Assembly: GCF_003751265.1 (NCBI RefSeq)
Contig: NZ_RJKN01000005.1
Span: 1 to 64,000, forward strand
Source of the DNA: Pseudokineococcus lusitanus
Lineage (GTDB): Bacteria > Actinomycetota > Actinomycetes > Actinomycetales > Quadrisphaeraceae
Length of the DNA: 64,000 nt
Direction: 5' to 3'
Shown here: piece after piece, positions 60,027-64,000 of the stretch
Layout of the letters: each line of letters begins with the position of its first letter
Position numbering within the stretch: the stretch's first letter is position 1
Notes under the pieces: generated by a model
Told to the model about the DNA's origin: nothing
The model's database searches: none
What the model saw: only the letters and a program-made list of their open reading frames with translations
Translations under genes and position numbers: made by a program

Positions 60027-62657
60027 TTGACACAGCCCACATCACAGGGACGCCCGCGCCCGCGCTTCCGTACTCGCGAGGACGCGCCGGCCGCGGCGAA
60101 GGACCCCGAGAGTCTCTTTGGGGAGCTGCCTCGAACTCCTAAGGGAGTTGGTGCGCTGTGGTCCCATCAGGCGGACCAGTTGCGTGTCTATTCCGAACAC
60201 CATAAGAGCACCCCAGACGTTGCCTTGGAGCTTCCTACGGGTTCGGGTAAGACGTTGGTCGGACTCCTCATCGCAGAGTGGCGACGACGGGCACTGGGCC
60301 ACCGTGTTGTCTATGCATGCCCCACTAAGCAGCTTGCTCGCCAAGTACTCGTTAAGGCGCAGGAGCAGGGCATCCCCGCCGTCCTCCTCGTCGGCCCTCA
60401 CCGTCAATGGGACAGGGCCGATCTAGGCCGCTACACGCGTGGCGAAGCAACGGCGATAACAGTTTATAGTGCCATCTTCAATATGAATTCCCAGCTTGCG
60501 GATTCCCAAACACTGCTCTTCGACGACGCGCATGCGGCCGAAGGCTTCGTCGCGGAAGCGTGGGCGCTAAACATCGAGCGCGGCAACGCCGTTTACACCC
60601 AGCTCTTCGACGCCCTAGCGGAGGACATCGATCAGCACTTCGTCACCCGGATGGTCTCGCCAGACAGCCTAGCCGTGGACCATGCGGAAGTTCGACTGCT
60701 TCCCGTGGCTACAGTGGCTCGACGTGTAGACGACCTAGATGCAGTGCTAGCCACTCTCCAGGGCAACGAGGGCTGGCGATACAGAATGCTACGCGCCAAT
60801 CTTGTGTCATGCCTGGTGTATGTCGCACGCGCAGGCTTCTATATTCGCCCCATGATCCCGCCCACTTTCGAGCACGAAGCATTTACGAATCCCGATCAAC
60901 GCATCTATCTGTCGGCAACTCTCGGCGATGCGGGGGAACTTGAGCGTGCTTTCGGCCGAGGTTCCATCAGCCGGGTGCCGGTTCCCCCCGCATGGGACCG
61001 AACCGGCAGTGGGCGGCGCTTCTTCGTCTTCCCTGACCTGGCTGCGTCTCCTAGTGACCAGGCTGACCTAGAGACCCCCGACGATTCTGCGCCTCCGGCA
61101 GGATCCCAACTGCTAGCGGAAATCTTCGATCTTGCGGACCGACGGCTTGTCCTAACGCCGGACGAAAGGCGAGCATCCGCTATGGCGAAGTCGCTCGAAG
61201 TTCCGGAGGGCGAACGCTACGACGCAAAGGACCCAGAGGCAGGTCTACAGCCGTTTGTAAGTGCCCACCGTGGGACACTTCTGGCTGCAAACCGCTACGA
61301 CGGAATGGACCTCGCGGCAGATGCGTGCCGCATGATGCTGATGGACGGGCTGCCCTCGGCGTCGCACCTCCAAGATCGCTTTCTGGAGTCGAAGCTTCGA
61401 GCAGGTGAGGTGCTGCGGGAGCGCATCCGGACGCGAGTCGTACAGGGTACGGGTCGTTGTACGCGGGGACCCAAAGACTGGGCCGTCGTGGTGATCACCG
61501 GAGAGGACCTTCTTCGATACTTGTCACGCGTGGAAGTCCGTTCGACGCTCCCAGTGGAGTTGCAGGCTGAGGTGGCCTTTGGCCTGCGCGCCAGTCAAGT
61601 GCCCAGCGATGAACTCGTGCTGCTTGCCGAAAGTGCGCTTCTCCAGGACGAGGTTTGGCAGGAGGATGCTGAGCCTGACTTGGCGAGGCGTCGCCGTGAA
61701 GCTGAGCGCAAGCCATCGCCCCACGTTGACCAGCTTGCTGCCAGCGCCACCCGAGAGGTCCGCGCTTGGACCTTCGCCTGGGAACGTGATTGGGAAGCAG
61801 CGGCCCGTACAGCTGTGGAGATCATGGAGAAGCTGACCGCTGCGCCGCTCCGGCCCTACCGGGCACTGTGGGCTTACCTCGGGAGTGCCTGGTCGAGCCT
61901 TGCAACAGTGGAGGGGGACAGTGCGGCGATCGAGAGAGCCGAGCATCTTCTGCGTCTGGCTCACAAGGCTGCGGTTGGCACGACCTGGTTGAAGGAGGTG
62001 CAGCCGCTGCCGTCTGCGGCTCCGGATTCAGAACCGGTCGACGAGGAGGCGGTGGGTCGCATTCAAGAGTTGCTTGATGGCCAGATGCGCTCTGTTGGCA
62101 AGTTCAATACAGAGGTGTCGACCATGCTTGCCGATCTCGCGCAGTCTGAGGCTAAGAGGTACGAAAGGGCGCTCGTTACCCTAGGGAGATTACTCGGTGC
62201 CGACGCTTTCAAACCGGATGGTCAAGGTAGGGCCGATGCTGTTTGGCTGTGGACGCCGCTATGGCTGACCGTAGAGGCTAAGAGCGAGCAGAGCAGTGAG
62301 GGACTCTTGAGCATGGGTTACGTGCGTCAAGCAAATACTCAGTTGGCATCCGTCGCCGGCGACCGCGGGGAGGATGCGCCGCCTGATGGCAGCATCAGCG
62401 TAATCGTCAGCCCCAGAGGAGTCGTGGACCCCGATGGTGTCGCTATCGCGTCTCCGCATGTTCACCTAGCTTCTCCGAGGCTATTGTTGGACGTGGCTCA
62501 CGATGTCGTCAGGGCTTGGAGAGAACTCCGTGGCCTGACGCCAGGTGTGTCCGGCGATGCTCGCCGTCAAGCAACGGCTTCGCTCCTGTGGCAGCACCGT
62601 GTGCTGCCTACGCAGGTCAAGGAGCGCCTTGGCCGCGATCCCATCCGTGGCGTCTGA
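60027..62657 (+). CDS. XPD/DinG-like helicase fused to PD-(D/E)XK-like nuclease motif
   Basis: An 876-residue protein. Walker A LELPTGSGKTLVG near residue 70, Walker B LLFDDAHAAEG near 163 (DDAH), YLSATLGD near 294 (motif III) and RYDGMDLAADACRMMLMDGLP near 420 plus QGTGRCTRG near 472 (motifs V-VI) show a superfamily 2 helicase of the XPD/DinG (Helicase_C_2) type. It lacks the four-Cys iron-sulfur cluster of XPD. The C-terminal part (about 690-820) has GRADAVWLWTPLWLTVEAKS near 735-755, matching a PD-(D/E)XK site (Asp ... Glu-x-Lys). A start at the TTG of 60027 fits the conserved N-terminus but is uncertain. Carriage on an island suggests defence against phage or plasmids. Confidence 0.75.
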   Translation: MTQPTSQGRPRPRFRTREDAPAAAKDPESLFGELPRTPKGVGALWSHQADQLRVYSEHHKSTPDVALELPTGSGKTLVGLLIAEWRRRALGHRVVYACPTKQLARQVLVKAQEQGIPAVLLVGPHRQWDRADLGRYTRGEATAITVYSAIFNMNSQLADSQTLLFDDAHAAEGFVAEAWALNIERGNAVYTQLFDALAEDIDQHFVTRMVSPDSLAVDHAEVRLLPVATVARRVDDLDAVLATLQGNEGWRYRMLRANLVSCLVYVARAGFYIRPMIPPTFEHEAFTNPDQRIYLSATLGDAGELERAFGRGSISRVPVPPAWDRTGSGRRFFVFPDLAASPSDQADLETPDDSAPPAGSQLLAEIFDLADRRLVLTPDERRASAMAKSLEVPEGERYDAKDPEAGLQPFVSAHRGTLLAANRYDGMDLAADACRMMLMDGLPSASHLQDRFLESKLRAGEVLRERIRTRVVQGTGRCTRGPKDWAVVVITGEDLLRYLSRVEVRSTLPVELQAEVAFGLRASQVPSDELVLLAESALLQDEVWQEDAEPDLARRRREAERKPSPHVDQLAASATREVRAWTFAWERDWEAAARTAVEIMEKLTAAPLRPYRALWAYLGSAWSSLATVEGDSAAIERAEHLLRLAHKAAVGTTWLKEVQPLPSAAPDSEPVDEEAVGRIQELLDGQMRSVGKFNTEVSTMLADLAQSEAKRYERALVTLGRLLGADAFKPDGQGRADAVWLWTPLWLTVEAKSEQSSEGLLSMGYVRQANTQLASVAGDRGEDAPPDGSISVIVSPRGVVDPDGVAIASPHVHLASPRLLLDVAHDVVRAWRELRGLTPGVSGDARRQATASLLWQHRVLPTQVKERLGRDPIRGV

Positions 62658-63108
62658 TCAGGTTAGTCTTCCACTGCCGCCATGACCTAGTGCCCGGCGT
62701 GCCAGTGCCACCGTGGGCTGCCACCTCTTCCGCACCATGCTGGTCGTTTGCTGTCGCGGTATGGGTAGTCGCCCGTACCGCGACAGCAGACGCTCCATAC
62801 CCCGAATACCGTCAGGCTGGCGAAGTTACCGTGGGGCGAGACGACTGGTTGAGGCGCTCTGGTCGGCTTCCGCTAGTAGAGACGCTGCGCAGTCATGGCG
62901 TCTCTGGCGAGTGTGTGGTGGATCGGTGACGACCGACCTGGGTCGTGGGTGCCCTCATGAACTCAACGTTTGTGATGGCGCCAATTGGGAACCGTCATCG
63001 TGGGCGGAGGTGGCGGTGGTTGTAGTAGAGGCCACGTGCAGCGACCGGCCGGCAAAGGGGGTGGCAGTGCGCCCCTTAGTGCGTGGCTTAGGTGGGCGGC
63101 GCGTCTCG
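62658..63108. other. 450-bp stretch without a recognisable gene
   Basis: Short open frames on the plus strand have no ribosome site and no family resemblance. The only clear structure is a hairpin at 62749-62788. The right end borders the remains of an insertion sequence. Confidence 0.5.
62749..62788 (+). terminator. hairpin downstream of the helicase gene
   Basis: TGCTGTCGCGGTA (62749-62761) pairs perfectly over 13 bp with 62776-62788, loop 14 nt, 91 bp after the helicase stop. Terminator or element end. Confidence 0.5.
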
Positions 63109-64000
63109 GTGCATTGCGCAGGCACGTTGATCAAGCGTGTGATGAGCGGGACCTTGCCGATGACCGAGCAGGTGTAGCGGATCTGTACTGGTGCAGAATG
63201 GCCGGTGAGGTGTGTATCTGCCCGCTTGTCGCTACAACTAGGGGTGAAGGTCCTTTAGTCGGCCAGGGCGCGGTGGTAGCGCTCGACCTTGCCGTTGGTC
63301 TACGGCCGGTAGGAGCGTATTCCCTTAACCATCATGCCCGACTTGGCGCACGCCATTGACTAAACGCGCGGCTTCGACACGGACCCGTTGTACGACAGGA
63401 TCCGAGCGATGCGCACGCCGCGGGCGGCGCAGCGCGAGGCCGCCTGAGCCAGAAGGCCGGTATTAGTCATGGCGGTCCCTTCGTCGTGGAACTCGGCGTA
63501 GGCGACTCTCGGGTGGTCGTCGGCCACGTGTGTGCACGAGCACGTGCGAGCTTGGGTTGGTGGCGGGCGTTGCGGTCTGCGCCGACGGTCGCGGCCCTGT
63601 TGCGGTCACCCCGAGCGCGGCCGACGTAGCGCCACCCACCGCTGCCGGGGAAGTGCCGAGCTTCTTCACGCTGTCTAATCCAGCGCGCCGGGACCTGTCG
63701 TGCTCGTAGCGGCGGATCGGCTCGCCGGTGCGGAGGTCGACACGGAAGCGCCAGTTGAGCCGGCACCGGACCGGCACCGCGTGCATCACCGCGGCCGGTG
63801 CGCCCGTGACCGAGATGGTCAGGGGGACAAGCGCTGCTTCCACCGCATGTGCAGCACCCGACGACCAAGGTGGCTGTGCGTGCGGGACGGGCTTCGGTGC
63901 GGCCGCGAGGAAGCGGTTGGTCATCCCTCCAGCGCCCATCGCGGCGTACCACACCGACCACCGCTTGGCCGTCGGCCACGTCGCTCGGAAGTACCTCGCT
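63109..64000 (-). pseudogene. IS481-family transposase remnant
   Basis: Read leftwards from the edge, the three frames together give a broken IS481-type transposase: ARYFRATWPTAKRWS, then VDLRTGEPIRRYEHDR, SVKKLG, GGWRYVGRA, VDDHSR-like, ARILSYNGS, SYRP*TNGKVERYHRALAD* and finally PLITRLINVPAQ. There are at least two frameshifts, in-frame stops after SYRP and LAD, an apparent C-terminal deletion, and Tyr in place of the second catalytic Asp (normally TDNG). It is therefore inactive. The N-terminal end lies beyond the window. No terminal inverted repeat was found. Confidence 0.75.

Larger units (their letters stand above)
59088..64000. mobile_element. genomic island, left part
   Basis: From the tRNA fragment rightwards the base composition falls clearly below that of the chromosome, AT-rich codons appear in the helicase gene, and coding density drops. 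The segment holds a helicase-nuclease gene and a broken transposase. No integrase is visible; it may lie near the intact tRNA outside the window. Extent to the right is unknown. Confidence 0.65.

Noticed and set aside
60004-60030. Eight-codon frame MRLGGSLP ending in TTGA over the helicase start
   Set aside because: It looked like a coupled leader peptide, but the GGGAGG is only 2 nt from the ATG, too close to work, and the helicase start itself is uncertain.
62713-63359. Overlapping plus-strand frames right of the helicase
   Set aside because: No ribosome site or family resemblance, and the right part is antisense to the transposase remnant.
1-64000. CRISPR array or rRNA genes
   Set aside because: No regularly spaced repeat series of 25-40 bp and no rRNA-like sequence seen; the palindromic repeats occur in twos and threes only.

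Overview
The window is chromosomal DNA of a very GC-rich actinomycete: third codon positions are almost always G or C, GTG starts are common, and F420 (FbiC), IdeR-type iron control, ANTAR signalling and a class F sortase all fit Actinobacteria. Genus cannot be fixed from the sequence; a Kineosporiales- or Micrococcales-like organism is a guess. About 59 kb is ordinary dense chromosome. The last 5 kb, right of 59.1 kb, is visibly lower in GC and starts at a tRNA 3' fragment, so it reads as the left end of an integrated island that continues past the window.

Layout: an MFS transporter and a PEP-mutase-like enzyme (0.2-2.4 kb); an iron-uptake operon efeUOB behind an IdeR-like box (2.5-5.8 kb); FO synthase fbiC and surE (5.9-9.4 kb); a NUDIX gene divergent from an unusual S15 hydrolase/ABC-ATPase fusion with its permease (9.4-14.1 kb); a GH3 lipid-wall type glycosidase, an SDR with a divergent XRE/MmyB regulator, two GNATs, an M15 peptidase lipoprotein and HU (14-20.8 kb); ornithine carbamoyltransferase and a four-gene osmoprotectant (ProU/OpuC-like) ABC operon (21-26 kb); GAF-ANTAR regulator, secreted FG-GAP-like protein, carboxylate-amine ligase, SDR, PhoX, ankyrin protein and catalase (26-35 kb); GNAT, CynX-type transporter, threonine synthase and hydrolase (35-39.2 kb); a Phd/RelE-like toxin-antitoxin pair (39.3-40.1 kb); LLM oxidoreductase, GH15 glycosidase, old yellow enzyme, sortase and GH114 protein (40.4-46.7 kb).

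The most interesting chromosomal block is 47.4-53.9 kb. A GTP cyclohydrolase II/RibD-reductase fusion faces a tightly coupled operon of zinc-type dehydrogenase, PTPS-family enzyme, GT4 glycosyltransferase, SAM methyltransferase and UPF0104 flippase, with a divergent CDP-alcohol phosphatidyltransferase 29 bp away. Together these could build and export a pterin- or ribitylaminopyrimidine-linked lipid; this is inference. A full MprF-type protein and a GGDEF/EAL protein follow.

The island (59.1 kb to the edge) carries an 876-residue XPD/DinG-like helicase fused to a PD-(D/E)XK-like nuclease motif, a good candidate for a defence protein, and a decayed IS481-family transposase. Several families of palindromic repeats sit between genes (30.2, 35.6/37.0 and 39.2/40.3 kb), the last two flanking a transporter and the toxin-antitoxin pair. 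At least a dozen genes have a -10-like hexamer exactly 6 nt before the start codon, which points to leaderless mRNAs and was used to choose starts.
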